Notes under the pieces: model-generated
What the model was told of the DNA's origin: nothing
The model's database searches: none
What the model saw: only the letters and a program-made list of their open reading frames with translations
Made by a program: the position numbers and the translations under genes
Shown here: positions 12,078-24,976 of the stretch, piece by piece
Layout of the letters: the number at the start of each line of letters is the position of its first letter
How positions within the stretch are numbered: the first letter of the stretch is position 1
Assembly (NCBI GenBank): GCA_025890175.1
Contig: JANPYM010000004.1
Coordinates: 689,134-753,133 of the forward strand
From: Ciborinia camelliae
Taxonomy: Eukaryota; Ascomycota; Leotiomycetes; Helotiales; Sclerotiniaceae
Direction: 5' to 3'
DNA length: 64,000 nucleotides

Positions 12078-15000
12078 ATGGATCCAAATACAGATCGCGC
12101 AGGTGAATCAAACGCTCAAAAAGTACTACGACAAAGGCATTTAAAGCGCAAAAGCCTCGCAGAATCACCAGTACCACGATCAAGCTCACCTAAGAAGAAA
12201 CAGAAGCAGAAAGAGAGCACCACTGTCTATTACGAAATAAAGGGCATATTAAATGAACGGAAATCTGGAAAGGCTACGGAATTTCTGATAGATTGGGAAG
12301 ACAACCCAGTTACAGGGGAAACGTACGAGCCCAGCTGGGTATGATTTAAGTTCCAAGTACATATTTTAAAGCGCTTGATACTGACCAGGAGGCAATTCTA
12401 GGAACCATATTCAAATGTTACGCCAGTTGCGATTTATGAATGGGAAAATACACGAGCAACCCGCGCATACAAGTCCCAATCACAACATACTTCCTTACAA
12501 GATAGCGAACGTATGCGACCGGCGAAACGAAAAAGAACCAATATTCCTGGAGCCCCAGTCTCATTAGAGAAAGGGCAAGTCCAGAACCCCAATACAGCCG
12601 CTGTAAGGAGTGCCGGATCGAAGAACAACGTTCGGGAGATTAAGGATAGCTACGAGGACGAAGATTCAGGCTCGAATTATCGTCTGTCAATTGTGATACC
12701 CCTCAATGAGAACATAGACCCAAACGAATATACAGTGGTGAGGTCGTCTCAATTGTCCAATCACCCGAACTCCGATGAAGCAAATCTACGAGCGTCATCT
12801 CCTTTGCAAGTCCAAGCTCCGCCAGATTCTCAAATAGTATTCCCACGTAGAAGATCAGCACCAGCCTTTATTTGGGACGAGGATATTGTACAGGAATCTC
12901 AATATACATCTGGTTCTGCTTCTACTCCATACAAACCATCCATTCTGAGAAGCCCAAGTGATTGTGAGGAAGACGTTCGGTCGGTACAGCCCGAGGTTTC
13001 GGACCGAGCCCGGAAAGGTATTGCCCGTAATAGTCCAGAAGCCATTATTACACAGCATACCGATACCGTCGATACCGTTACCGTCGCGACTGAAGAGCCG
13101 CAACAAGAAGATTCTAGTAATAATATAAATCAAAATCAGATTTCTGAAAAGTCCTCAATTCCGGACAGTTTTATAATTGACAATTCATCATCACTTGATT
13201 TGGCTCCAACGCAGTCCGCCCCACAGGTATCCTTGACACCGAAATCACAACACCTAAGATCGCAACCCTTGGGACCTACAGCCAGTGAGCTACCACCTCA
13301 AGTACCACCATTCTCAGAACTCTTACCAGCGTCAAAACCACCAATTCCCGAATATCAGCAGAGTTTTGATCATCCATCAGAAGAAGCAGAGCAATCTAAC
13401 CATCAAAGGCAATTACAGTCACAATTATCGTTGGAGATACCCGATTCATATCTTGTGAGCGATCCAATCACTAAAAGGTTAGCCTATCATCCCTTATTCC
13501 ATCTGCATATAAATAATGTCTCGTATTATTCTCCGATTTATCTTCATTGGATCAAGGCTTACTAAATCATTTAGCTCTCAAGCTCAAGGCGCAGACGTGC
13601 ACATCGGTAGCCAATATCGTGCTTCCTCTTTGCCTACTAATCAGTCTCAACCCAGAACTGTACTGTCTGATTCTCAACGCCCCCAATCACTTCCCTCAGC
13701 TACGAGGGTCAACTCGAGCTCAGAAGAAAATTGGCAAGCTGCACAAATTGTCACTCAAGCTCCCAGAACTTCATCTCAAGAGCTTGGCAGTGGAAAGTCC
13801 CAGTCACAGGGTTCTAAAGACCACGTGCAGATTGATCATTTGCAAGTCTCGGAATCCACACATTCGAATCTGAGGGTTCATTATAATCTCTCAAACTCGG
13901 TATCAGAAGACCGCCGCGTGACAAATAATCACGGCACCGGTGCCGAAGTACTTGAAACGCAGCCGTCTGCCTACGAACCATCCGCAAGAGCATCTTCCCC
14001 ACAGGTACTATCGAGTATTGAGTCCGACGCAGATCTCCAAAACGCGCAGCTACAGTCTCAAGAATCGCGATTGTCGCAAGATCTTGCAGAGTCGACCTGG
14101 CTTAGCAGCAATAATTTGCCTCCAAGATATTCGCCTCGTTTTATTGTGGAAATGTCAGGTGCTTCTCATCTTGCTGTCGATGAGAGAAGAGCAAGATCGA
14201 CGAAGTCGAGGTCTCCGTCGACCATACCTCCTCGAGTAGCAACTGCGCCGCCGGCCGTCTCAACCAACAATCCATTGCCCATGCGGGACAGCATTGCTGA
14301 CGATACATCGAGGCATCGTAATAGTGTACCTTTGATACCAAGAGCTTCAATCGAGGATTCCGCGGACATGATTCCCGACATATTGACTGTACGCAATTTA
14401 GGACGCAATGAATTCCTTATCCCGTTGCCTATGATGACCCAAGTTCGTGATGTATATGATACTACGATCAGGAATCAGAAGAACGAGATCATGTCTTTCT
14501 TGGGGGAATCAACAGCACTATATTCAGATAACATGGACACTATGATCGAGGAACTGAAATTGATCTGTGATCATCAAGACTTGATTGTGGAGGAATCTTC
14601 GACTCAGAGCCTAGATGACAATGCGCAAGCTAGGTACGCTGTAACTATCAGCACCAAGTTCTTGTTTATTCAACAGTTCCTGGATTCGCTTCGAGCAGCT
14701 AAGGTTCATGTGGTGATATTAGCACGCGATGCGATTCTACCTATCCTTGAAGCACTCTTCAGATCGCAGCAGTATAATTACAATCGCCCCGACGTGTCAG
14801 GCAATCCGGGGAAGTCTGAACAGGATCTAATGCAGATCACGCTACTTCCGACGTGGATTGATGTTCGTGACTGTATTGTTGCTCCTGCTTCAGTGGTGGT
14901 TGCATTTGACTCGTCGTTCTCAGCATCCCAGGGAGGAGATGAGTATTACCAAATTCTGCCTTTCGACCCCAGAAATCCAGATAAGCGTGCACCTTTGTTG

Positions 15001-16325
15001 TGGCTTGTCACCACAAACTCCGTCGAGCATGTGGAGTTATGCATTCCTACATCATTAGATTCGTCAGAGCGTAAAGATAGGTTGGTCCAATATATCGCTC
15101 AAACTCGAAAGGTTGTCGGCCTTATAGATATGAATGTCTATCCTGATCCACAACAAGCTGCCAGGGCAGCTGCGGAGTATGTTCTCGGTGATTCAACGGA
15201 AGCCGAATGGCCCATAAACCCAATGCCAAGTGTTGATATTGCCTTACTTGATCATGGAGCGAACAACCGCTTATCGAGTTCGGGGACACAATCTTTGTTT
15301 TCGCCAATGGAACCAAAAGCTCGATTCGGGTTTAAGCGACCATCTGTAAGTAAATTCTCGCTTGCATTACTGCCGTGATACCGTGATGCTGATGTCTTCA
15401 GAATTTTGATATTGTAGATGGAGATACTGCGACTAAGCGTCAGCGAATGACGCCTACGAGGCAGGGTAGGGAACCCGATGCAAATACCATGAGCGGTACC
15501 ATGGAGGAGCTTCAAAAGAAGATAAAGACACTGAATGATCGATGCGATGACTACGAGAGAAGCATTAAACGAATGCAACCAAGATTTCAACGCGCGCTGG
15601 ACGATAGAGCCAGATTTGAGTACGAGAATGCGCAAGTCGTAAAACGCCAATCCGAATACCAAAAGAAACTGGAAGTACAAGATGAAGCAGCCACAAAACT
15701 CCGTGAAGAGAACGCTTCATTGAAAAATGAACTTGGTGTCGCCAGAAATTCTCTTATTACTTCTGAAAATCCTTCCATAGCCGAACTCCATAAGGCCAAA
15801 GACGATCTTCGTACCGCACAAGCCGAAATCGAACGTCTTAAGAAAAGTCAGGCCAGTGCAGAAAAACGAGCCGCTTACGCTACATCTCTTTATCAACAAA
15901 ACTCTCAACAAGCTCAAGAAATGCGCAATGAACTCACAAGCCTCCAATCCGACCGCGACGGCCTTCAAAAACAGGCCTCTACCGCTCGTATTGAGATCCA
16001 AAAGATCAATCACGATGGAATTATACGGCAACAAGTTGACATGATTGATGAACTGAAGAGAGAACTCGCAGAAAGAGAGCGAAATCTCGAGAGAGTTTCG
16101 GGGCAATTGGATGCGTATATGAATGGACGAAGAGCAACACGAGGTACCAGCGCTCCGAGAAGTCCAAGAATGAACAATATGAGTCCAAGACCGAGAGTAT
16201 TGGGTAGCATGGCGCCGGGAAGTACTACGGCCAGTAGAGGAAACAGTCCGGCGCCGAGTATTTTTGGTGGTGATATGTTTCAGGGAGGTGATGCAGGAAG
16301 GAGGTTTGGTGCACATTTGCAGTAA
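12078..16325 (+). CDS. Chromodomain protein with HDA2/HDA3-like domain and C-terminal coiled coil
   Basis: Four exons (12078-12338, 12402-13477, 13575-15345, 15402-16325) encode about 1343 aa. The order is: basic tail with a KKKQKQK stretch; a chromodomain at about residues 48-105 (YEIKGILNE..., DWEDN, TYEPSW then EPYSNV across intron 1); a long Gln/Ser/Pro-rich disordered region (about 110-720); a domain like class II histone-deacetylase complex subunits 2 and 3 (about 720-990: PLPMMTQVRDVY, LICDHQDLI, STKFLFIQQFL); and a long coiled coil (about 1065-1270). The inferred role is a chromatin reader that links methylated histone H3 to a histone-deacetylase complex, as chromodomain protein CDP-2 does in the Neurospora HCHC complex; direct orthology is a guess. 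The last exon may instead start at another acceptor, but only 15402 keeps the frame. Confidence 0.85.
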
Positions 16326-17325
16326 AGGTGCCTTGCTCGAGAATGAGTTCAAGTCCTTGGATTTCGAGAACAAAATTCAGTGCATACATTGTGGTGAGAA
16401 TGAGGAACACTGGGTAATTAGATTAGGTAGCAAACCAAAGCTTTGTACATGATGGATGGGTGGAAATCTGCAGCGATTTACTCGGCATTCCGAGCTAGAG
16501 AAACAAATGGGAAGGGGCGGTGGTATGAAAAATATTGCACCTGGCGTTTGACGCGTTTATGGGATACTGGATTTATTATGCTTGCTTGCTTTGTATGGGA
16601 GGGGCACTATAACAAAGTTTCCAAAAATGCTTTTGCTTTTACATATATGGTAGGTAGCAATGGATGTAATGTTACAAGAATTCATCATGGATGTTGAGTA
16701 GGGGTGGATTATGAGTGCTTTTACAATTACAATACCTACTTGTATTTAGTTCTCGATATAGCAATGATACCAGGATGTGTGAGACTACTCTTAAGTTGAT
16801 GCAACATGTTATAATTTTGAATTGGTCGAGAATTTCCATGCACAGATTCACACAATGAAATTTACATAGCACAACTAATGTAAAATTAACTACGTATACA
16901 TACATTATTTACTGTCTCTACTATTGCAAACTGTTATTATTTGCTTCGGATATCTATCTAGGCACCTTCATCTTCAGCAACCTGCAAAGATATCTTCCTC
17001 CCTGCTGATTCTCCGCGAATGGCCCATCGACCCATTCATCCCGTCATTCATCGGTTCTCCGAAGAAAATGCCCTCCCCCCATTTATATTCCTGCACGAAC
17101 TGCTCCAGCTCAATGCTAGCCCTTCCCAGCAACGCCAACCCAAAGAAACGCCTATCCATCAATTCAGATGATGCAGCGATGCTACCATAAGAAATCGTAG
17201 TATGAATTGAGTCTAAAGCTGACATGCAAGAAAGACACATCGGGTATTTGTTAAAAGAAATCAACGCCGTTGGCCACAGAAAAAGAACCATATCGTGGGT
17301 TGCTTGGAAATTGATGATGTATCAG
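16326..17325. other. Intergenic between convergent genes
   Basis: This is the shared 3' region of the chromodomain gene and the SUMO protease. ORFs at 16443-16697, 16924-17190 and 16974-17291 have no recognisable features. Confidence 0.5.
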
Positions 17326-20300
17326 TCAGTGCTTGGATTGAGCAATCATTTTTGCCTCTGCAGGATCTCGCCCGGACAACGGTTGATTTACAAACCCTTC
17401 CACGCCGTTATGACGAAAGCGTTCCCGAGATTTATCTCCATCCTCTTTTCTCGATTTGACATCTTGCCGAGCGAGCAGTGGCGACGGGGAAGACGGAATT
17501 TGTTGGACGTCTGGGAAAGCCAAATTGTCCTGATCCAGAAGCATTTCGTCCGGATCATCCTCAGTCAAATCAACCCTGCTCTTGTTCCCCTTTCTGCGCT
17601 TGGCACTACTGACTAGGTCAACATGATCATCATTATTGAAGCTTGTTTTCTTCGATCGTGATACTTTTGAGTTATCTAGCTCTGATGACGACGAACATAA
17701 ATCTTGAGAACGCTGCTTCGATCTCACATTGTTTTCCAATGGTGGAGGTGAGTTCATGCCAGAATGCGATGGGCTTTCCAAAGGTTGAATATCATCCTGC
17801 CCTCGTGGCTCGGACGTAGGTTTAAGTCCCGAACCCTCGCCCTTTGAGGCTGGAAACAAGTTATTGATTAACTTTCCAACAACCTTGCCAAAACCATTCG
17901 TAGTGTCTTGAAAGTCCGGTCCACAATAATCCTTAATAATGTTAGAACCACCGACCCCATCGCGGTCAAGCTCAATGACAGCATGTTTCCTCTTCGGTTG
18001 TTGTTGCGCCAATGATTGGTGGTTTGCACTTTCCTGGGTGCTTTGTTGATCTTCAGAAGAATCCACGATTTCAAAGTGTATAGAAGGCTCGGGAGGGCCG
18101 GATTTGACTGCAGTTTGAGTAGTTTGGCGAGGCTCCCTGTCACGACCTCTTGATTTAGGGTGAGTATTTGCCCTCTTTTCTACATCCTTAGCACGGCACG
18201 ATGCAAATTCTTCTTCAAGTTGTTCTTGAAGGTTGTCCTGGCTATCTTCAATGCTGATAATGACTTCTTCCGTCTGTGGATTTGGCAACGACTTTGGAGT
18301 CATTCTTGCCGCCCCTGCCGAAGTACTATGATTGCGACTTGCATTCAAAGGAGAGGTATCCGAAGCAAAGTGTGGTCGGGCACTACTTGATACAGGAATG
18401 GAAGCTGTTTGGGGGGTTGGCGGCTCAACCTTGTCAGCGGCCATGTATGGAGCATCCTTCCATTTCTTTGCTAACTTCGCCTTTTTTGCAGCCTCTGCTG
18501 CTCGTTTTTGTTCTGCCTGAAGCTTGAAGAGAATTTCTCGAATCTTGGTACGAAATGCAGGTGTATCATTCCGATCGCCACGAACCTCGTACTTGTTCTC
18601 CATGATGTCTTCAATAAAGCCATCAGGGCGTTCGAAAAATTCCTCCAAGTAGCTTAAGAGGTACACGCCGCAATCACAATAGTTGCCTTGTTCAGGGAGC
18701 CCTTTGCCTAGATATACCCCTGTGTCATCGTCTTTTGCTTGTGTTTTCGCTGCCATACCAAGGGCTTTGGGGGGAGTAATCGAGATGCCTTTCTTTGCTT
18801 TGATTTCTGCAACCATGTAATCTTTTAGATTGACACACGTAGAAGAATGTCTCAAAGCAAGCGAATCAAGAGTGATGATTCTAGGCTGCTTTGGGTCATG
18901 AGTGCGAGTTGGGGGAGATTTCTTGCCCTTTGCCGTGGAATTTGGTTTTCCTGATGGGGAGCTTGATTGTGCTAGATTTATCACATGTGTGGCAGACTTG
19001 CTTGCGGCAGCTTTGCCAGAACCAACATCTGATGAGACAGAGGCCAATCCGTGGTTGCCACGAGGGAGACTTTCTGCAGGTTCGATATCTAAGGGAGTTT
19101 CAGTTTCCTCTTCATTTAGCAAAGATAAATCTCTGAAACTATTGCCAACTTCGGCCTCATCCATGTCGCTTGCCGATCTCTTGGGGGTAAGCTGTGGCGA
19201 TTTTGAGGGTGTCGTGAGCTTACTTGCGTCAGGAGACTCTATTCCTCTATCCATTTCAAACTTCGCACCACTCTCCACGGATTGCGACAGCTCTTTAGTC
19301 TCTGGATCAAGAAGCTTGGGTGCATTGCATATGATCGCCACATACCAATGAGTGTTCTCGTTGACGGGAACAATAATATAATCATAAGAAAGAAGATCGA
19401 CTTTCGCCGTCCATCTCTCAACTGCTTCATAATTGATCCCTCTCTTGCCCTTTGCAGTCTTAGTCAAGCTTGCATAAAAAAATGTGTTATGGACGTAAAC
19501 CCGATTAGACAACTCCTTATGATGCTGCTGCTCAAGCCAGAGAAGATAGAACATGATAAGATTGTCGTTCAAAAACTCCCCATCATCAAGCCTGTAAATA
19601 TCTTGCTTGTCGACAGTAGCTGTCTTTTTACCGGTCTTGGGATATACGACAGATTTGTCCCAATCTTTTACCCAACCTCTATTGACTTGTGACCAACGTT
19701 CCGGGCTAGGAGTTCTTTCCTTGGGCACTGTTTTGTGAGAATTAGACTTGTCAGCGCTTCGTAATGATGCACGAATTTCATTGGTCTTGCTTGATGAGGA
19801 ATAAAACTCCGGAGCCTCAATAGCATCGACACTGCCCTTCATAATATTCTTTGGCATGAGCGGACCTTGCATTTGTTCGTGAAGCTTTTGCCTCTTTGGT
19901 CTTGGAATACCATTATTGTATGGCTGCTGATCGTCGTATTCAAGTTCAGGGTGCTGTGCTGTCCGTCTACTTTGGTTTAAGGCCAAAAGTTGAACATCTT
20001 CGGGTTGTCTTTCAGCTCTGCTTGGCTTGTTGGCTTCCTGTGCGGTTCTTTTGTCGAGAATCTTGCAAGCCTGAAGAAATTCTTGATCGAGACTCGTCCT
20101 GGTAATTCGTTAGCTTGGGATATCAATTGTATGGAGCCAGAGTACGAACTCGGGCACAATTCCAGTTCCAATAAGATTAGTGAAGGATGGTGAGAGAGAG
20201 TCGAAGAAAGTCCGGGCAAGCTCAGGCGTATAGAACTCTATGAATATCTTGGAATCTTGCATGGGACTAGCCCCTGCAGACTTTCCAATGATCATTTTGC

Positions 20301-21557
20301 AAGACTCAGGGTCACGCTTGAAGCTGTGGATAGAAATTGGCTTGATTAAAAATCCACCATTATCATGGACCATAGCATCGTTCAAGAGTGTCACATTTCC
20401 ATCGTATTGATCCAGAATCAAGTGACAGGCACCTGAGCTCGTTTGCAAATGCCAATACCGACTCTGTGAAAAAAGCCTTCTAACTCTATATTTATTGGGC
20501 TTTCCCTGCTGTCGTGATGTTTGGATACCGGTCCCACGGTGGCTGAAGTTGGTTTGCGGAATATCTCCGCGTTTGTCCAGGCTCCGCTCATCTTCATAAC
20601 CTTCATCACTGTCGTCATCATAGAGCTTCGTCTTGCCATGTGATTTGTTGCCTTGTGTTCCATGCGACACCTTAGGTGCATTCTCCTGGCAGAGCTCATC
20701 CTCACTGCCACACTCAAGTGGCAACTCACCCAAGATGCTTCTTTTTGCTGTAGAATTGGGCGAAATTTGCTTCGAGGTTTGTGATTTTGAGAAGCATGAT
20801 GACTTTCGAGGTCCGTGTACTCTCGAAGATGTAAATGGGCGTGCTGGTGAAAGGTTTGAATTGCCACTATATGGGACTACAACTTGAGGAGTAGTTTTGA
20901 CCGCAGGTAGTGGAGCTTGGAGCTCGTCTTCATTATTTATAGGGTCATCGGAATCCTCCACATGTGAACTGTTTGCGATCCTCTTAGCATTTTCCCTCTG
21001 TTCTGCTCGGAAACAGTGGTTTCCGTTACTAGAATCCTGGCTTCCTAATGGGCGGTTAACTTTACGCCTGTGTTTGTTGACCTTCGGGGGCTGCACGATT
21101 TGATTGACCACTTGGTATTCATCTACGGTGTACTCTCCAAGGTACCTGTCTCTTTGGGGGGGACCAGTTTCTTGGTAAGACGAGTTATTATACTGACCCT
21201 GTGTGGGAATTTGCCTCACAGGTCTCTGATCCTGACTTCCTCCTTGCTCAAACCGATTTGGTCCACCGAATGTTCCGTTGCTTGGAGAAGCCTGTTCTGT
21301 TCTTTGCTTCTTGTAGGGCCGACTATCATGAAGATTGATTGGCTCAAATGGTCGAGGTTTTGTAGATGTAGTAGCATTCTGCGTCTTGCCCAACCTATTC
21401 ACCGGTTTTGGTCCACCAGGGAGGGAGGGTCTGACCTTCAAACTGTCAGCCAGAGGAAGATTATGTTGTCAATATGGGCAAGGCATACCATATTTCCGTG
21501 GGTCTCGGTGCTTGCTTTAGGAGATTGTGGTATCCGAGGACTGCGAAGATTCTCCAT
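17326..21557 (-). CDS. ULP2: Ulp2-type SUMO protease (C48 cysteine peptidase)
   Basis: A large desumoylating enzyme. Exon 3 is 20098-17326 and exon 2 is 21435-20150; the first exon is 21557-21489 if the ATG at 21557 is used, or just the ATG at 21491-21489 followed directly by the intron. Predicted length is 1375 or 1353 aa. The catalytic triad is intact: His in NTHWYV (residue ~702), Asp in IITLDSL (~863), Cys in GNYCDCGVY (~928), with the oxyanion Gln in EQGNY. About 160 residues separate His and Asp, far more than in Ulp1 enzymes; this split catalytic domain is typical of the Ulp2/SENP6 branch. N- and C-terminal arms are charged and disordered. Intron 2 (20149-20099) needs a GTTCGT donor to keep frame; a GTACTC donor four bases later would hit a stop. 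It trims SUMO chains in the nucleus. Confidence 0.85.
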
Positions 21558-22667
21558 CAGCATAAGAACAAGCAGATAGACTTTGAACAGGACATCATAC
21601 TTTCGGGTATTAGTATTTTTAAAGTAGCGACTTGCAAAATCCCTGCATACTGGGTTAGCACATAACCAATTTTGAAGGTTCTCATCTGCCATTTCCCATA
21701 CCACTGAATCTTCTTCGGAGTCTTCCTTGGGTCTGGAGTTCCTTGCTCTTGCGCATCATCCACCTCAGTTGTTGCACTATAAAAATTAGCTTTGAGCCCA
21801 ACAGGAACTTGTTTTTTTTTTTAAAAAAAAAGACATACCTATGATTATCTAAATCATCAAAATCATTGATGTGTTGAATTATTGGTTTCGGATGATTTGC
21901 ATCAGATACTTCAATGTTCTCGACATGCGAAACTTTTTGGATGTTCTACGGGCGCATCAAATGTTAGCTACCTAGGTATGTAAAAGCAGTGGGGCTACCT
22001 AGCCAAGACATTCAATGATAGCCTTGCGCCCAGATGCGATAAGAGAGTAAGTACCGTACAGAAACCAAAAAACCAAAGAAAGACTTACATTTATTTCTTC
22101 TTGCTCCAAATCATCTATATGTCGAACAGAACCACTTGATTCCGAATTATGTCTGTCTCTGATCAACTCTTGAAGCCCTTTCTCTCTCCCACCTTCATTT
22201 TCTTCATCTCTCTCCGAAATATGTTGAAGATTCATTCGGGAGTGATTGGATATGGGTAACCTCAATTGCCCACCAATCTGCCCACCAATGGTTTCAATAT
22301 TATCGATAAAATTTTGTTGTATTCCGGTACATGGTCTTTGTGCTTCTGCACTGCCGAAACTTTCATATATCAAGTGCTGGTGACTATTCTGTCTGATGCT
22401 GTTATTGTCGAAGGCTTTCGAGATTGTTTTAAGAGGTTCGATATCCTCGTAATTTAGAGATCTTCTGGTGGTCAAGGCTCGCTTCTGAGTGGTTGCTGCA
22501 GCCTCATCGAAATCCGAATCATCAATTATCACAAGATTTTTAGGCTTGTCCAATGAATCATACTTCTCAAGAATTGCAGTTATTTCATCTGATTTTGAGA
22601 AAATTTTGGATTCCTTCCCATCTTTAAGTTTCCTCTGTATAGCCTGTGGCTTAACAATGGAATCCAT
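21557..22667 (-). CDS. Hypothetical protein, three-exon model
   Basis: No family is recognised. A model with exons 22667-22089, 21945-21839 and 21776-21557 keeps one frame through two canonical introns (GTAAGT...GTAG and GTATGT...ATAG) and gives about 301 aa, mostly polar and probably disordered, with an acidic DDSDFDEAAA segment near the N-terminus. The last exon is doubtful: an overlapping frame (21704-21489) containing a W-rich helical stretch (NWLCANPVCRDF) looks at least as protein-like, so the 3' half may be spliced differently or belong to the downstream protease gene. With this model its TGA overlaps the protease ATG by one base (TGATG). Upstream exons are possible. Same strand as ULP2. 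Confidence 0.4.
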
Positions 22668-24177
22668 GATGCTCAATGATGCTCAATGATCTCACTGATG
22701 TCTGTTTGTTGAACTTCTCTTGGATGTCTTGGGACAAGTTGTTCTTACTATAGTAAACTGGTTAGCTGTGAACCCATATGATTTGAAGTAAATGCAGTTG
22801 TTCCTTTTGCATACATTGTGCAAATAAAACTGGCTGGCATCCAAGACATTAACTCAAGAATAAAGTCCTCTCAAAATATATATCCCCTTTTTGAGACCTT
22901 TCCATGGAAGATGCGGTGTTTGTTCTTGCAAATTTTGAAGTGAAAGACTTCAAAGTGACCAAAGGTGAGAGCAACTCATTCAGTCCAAAGATCAAACTCC
23001 TGAGATAGATAGAAAGTTAAAATGGAGACTTGCAGCAAGTTCTCCAAAAAGGTTTCCTGTACTAGAAGTCAAATATCTTGCTACCAAACTATTGAAAAAT
23101 AATTGAGGGAGAAAACAGTAGGTAAACTTGCCTGGTTACAAAATAAAAGGTTCTGTTGACATTATCTGGAGGATAGTAGTTGAAGTCTTCCCATAATTAT
23201 TATCAAAAGTGAATACCTTAACATCTCTCGACCAACCACCTATCACCTCTGGAATAAACAATCTAAGGTAGCTGGAGTTGGTAGAATTCTGTAATCTAAT
23301 CTTATTATACTGGGTGAGTCTCCAACCTGTTTACCTAGATCTTGCCATAGAGCCAAGCCAACAGAACTTCTGGTGAACAGTGTATATGTCTCTTATTGCA
23401 CAAGACTGATAAAAGCTTAACCTACTACACTTGGACTTGATTGTATTGTTTGTAATATATCTAAAATAAAAGTGAGAAAAGAACTGCAAAAAAAAACACA
23501 GATTGATAGACCTAGATGAAAGGTTTTAGTAAAGACATCTGGTCACATAGTCTTATGAGTTAGCAAGTTGATCATGATATATACCTACCTTACCGGATAC
23601 TTGCATAGATTGAATCTTTTAACTTGAACTAGGTTTGTGAAATGGGTCTTGTATGAAATGTGTCGAGACTTGATATCATTTGACTTGACCTGGTCAACAG
23701 TGTGCCTCTCAAACCTATATCAAGCTGACTATGAATATACTTCCAGTATATGTTTTTGGAAGTGTGATTTGGATAAGAAATGCCAATTGATACATTCATC
23801 ATTCAAACTTTAGTATTTGGACTTGAATTACATGAGCTAACAGTGCACATATTGGTATGACTGACATTTGATAGCCCTGACCTTCAAAAACTCCCTCAAC
23901 CCCCACTCAATCGTCTAACTACATCTCCCTGTGCATCTTCATGGGTTTGTAGGACAATAGCAGCAATGAACAGAAAGATCCTCCTTATCACTGATGAATA
24001 GGAAAGTAATTGAAAGGTCTTTTCCAAACTGGTGGGTGGTGGATTTTGATTCTTGATACAGCTGTACAGATAAGAAAAGTCTCAATTCAGAGCCATGAAG
24101 CACTCCGTTCATCTATCCTCAGTGTCATTTCCCCTCCATCTACAATATGCCCGCTCCATCATCACCATTACCATCAT
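22668..24177. other. Gene-free stretch with repeat remnants
   Basis: No ORF of substance lies here. Part of the minus strand resembles the end of a copia polyprotein (annotated separately). The rest is unrecognised. Confidence 0.45.
23505..23710 (-). mobile_element. Degraded Ty1/copia RNase H remnant
   Basis: On the minus strand, conceptual translation interrupted by stops gives blocks resembling the copia RNase H terminus: SRHISYKTHF (compare the family's TKHIDIRYHF) at about 23675, then, after a stop, PDVFTKTF (compare ADIFTKPL) at about 23520. The order and spacing (about 45 codons) fit the family. It is fragmentary and certainly non-functional. The LTRs were not found. The match is short, so chance similarity cannot be excluded. 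Confidence 0.4.
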
Positions 24178-24976
24178 CTACTTAGCCTCTGGGAAGAGGT
24201 CCTCCTTCAAGCTCACACCTAATTCTTCACGGAGTGGCTTAAGCTCCTCCAAATATTGGTCATATTGACCGCGGTTCTCAACCTTTGCCTTGATACCTAA
24301 TGTTTAGTGATGTCAGCCCTGGACCCCTCCAAAACCATGCATAGCATCCACCCCACTTGCGAGATATAAAGTAAACAGTACATACCTTCGAAGATCCGTA
24401 CAGCTGTGGGGTAATCGTTGACTCTTCTTGCGGCTTTCAATGCGGCAACGACAACTGACGGGGAAGGCACGAGATCGTAGGCAAAAGCGTTGTTGAGATT
24501 TCGCTATACAAAAAGGGACATACGATAATCAGCAATCTGTAGGCATGCGTGCAGAGGATGTGGGGAAAGATAGAAGATAAATGAAGAGAGCACATACCTG
24601 AAGCTCAAAAACATCTTGAACTTGCTCGAATTCCTTCTCATATCTATCAGGCCATTAGCCAACCTTGGAACTTCATGTTGAACTTCATTCGGCTTGTTTC
24701 GGTTGTTCAGGAACATGCTCAAACGCGAGCAATGTGCCCCATCAATTGAAGCCCGACATACCTAGCTGTGAATTCCTCGAAGCTCTCCTCGTGGTGACCA
24801 GCGTCTTGCCCGTCTTTATCGGCAGACAAACTGCGACCTGTGGTGCTGAAACAGCTGGCAGAGGTTGCGCTCATTGTTGAGGAAACACGAGGAGTGAAGC
24901 TTCGGAGTCCATTGGATCGGAAGATGGCTGATGGCTGCGCGCGCGTAGCAACACGCAGAATTCTGGTCGACGACAT
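24178..24976 (-). CDS. COX6: Cytochrome c oxidase subunit VI (COX6 / mammalian COX5A family)
   Basis: A nuclear-encoded subunit of respiratory complex IV. Four exons (24976-24762, 24643-24598, 24503-24386, 24296-24178) give about 165 aa. The N-terminal ~55 residues are rich in Arg, Ser and Ala and lack acids, a mitochondrial presequence. The mature part has the family hallmarks: ESFEEFTARYEKEFEQ, LQRNLNNAFAYDLVPSP, ALKAARRVNDYPTAVRIFEG, and the C-terminal helix ending ELGVSLKEDLFPEA. Phases fit at every junction (AG/A, CAG/C, G/GT). It acts on the matrix side of the inner membrane. Exon 2 is only 46 nt. Confidence 0.95.
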
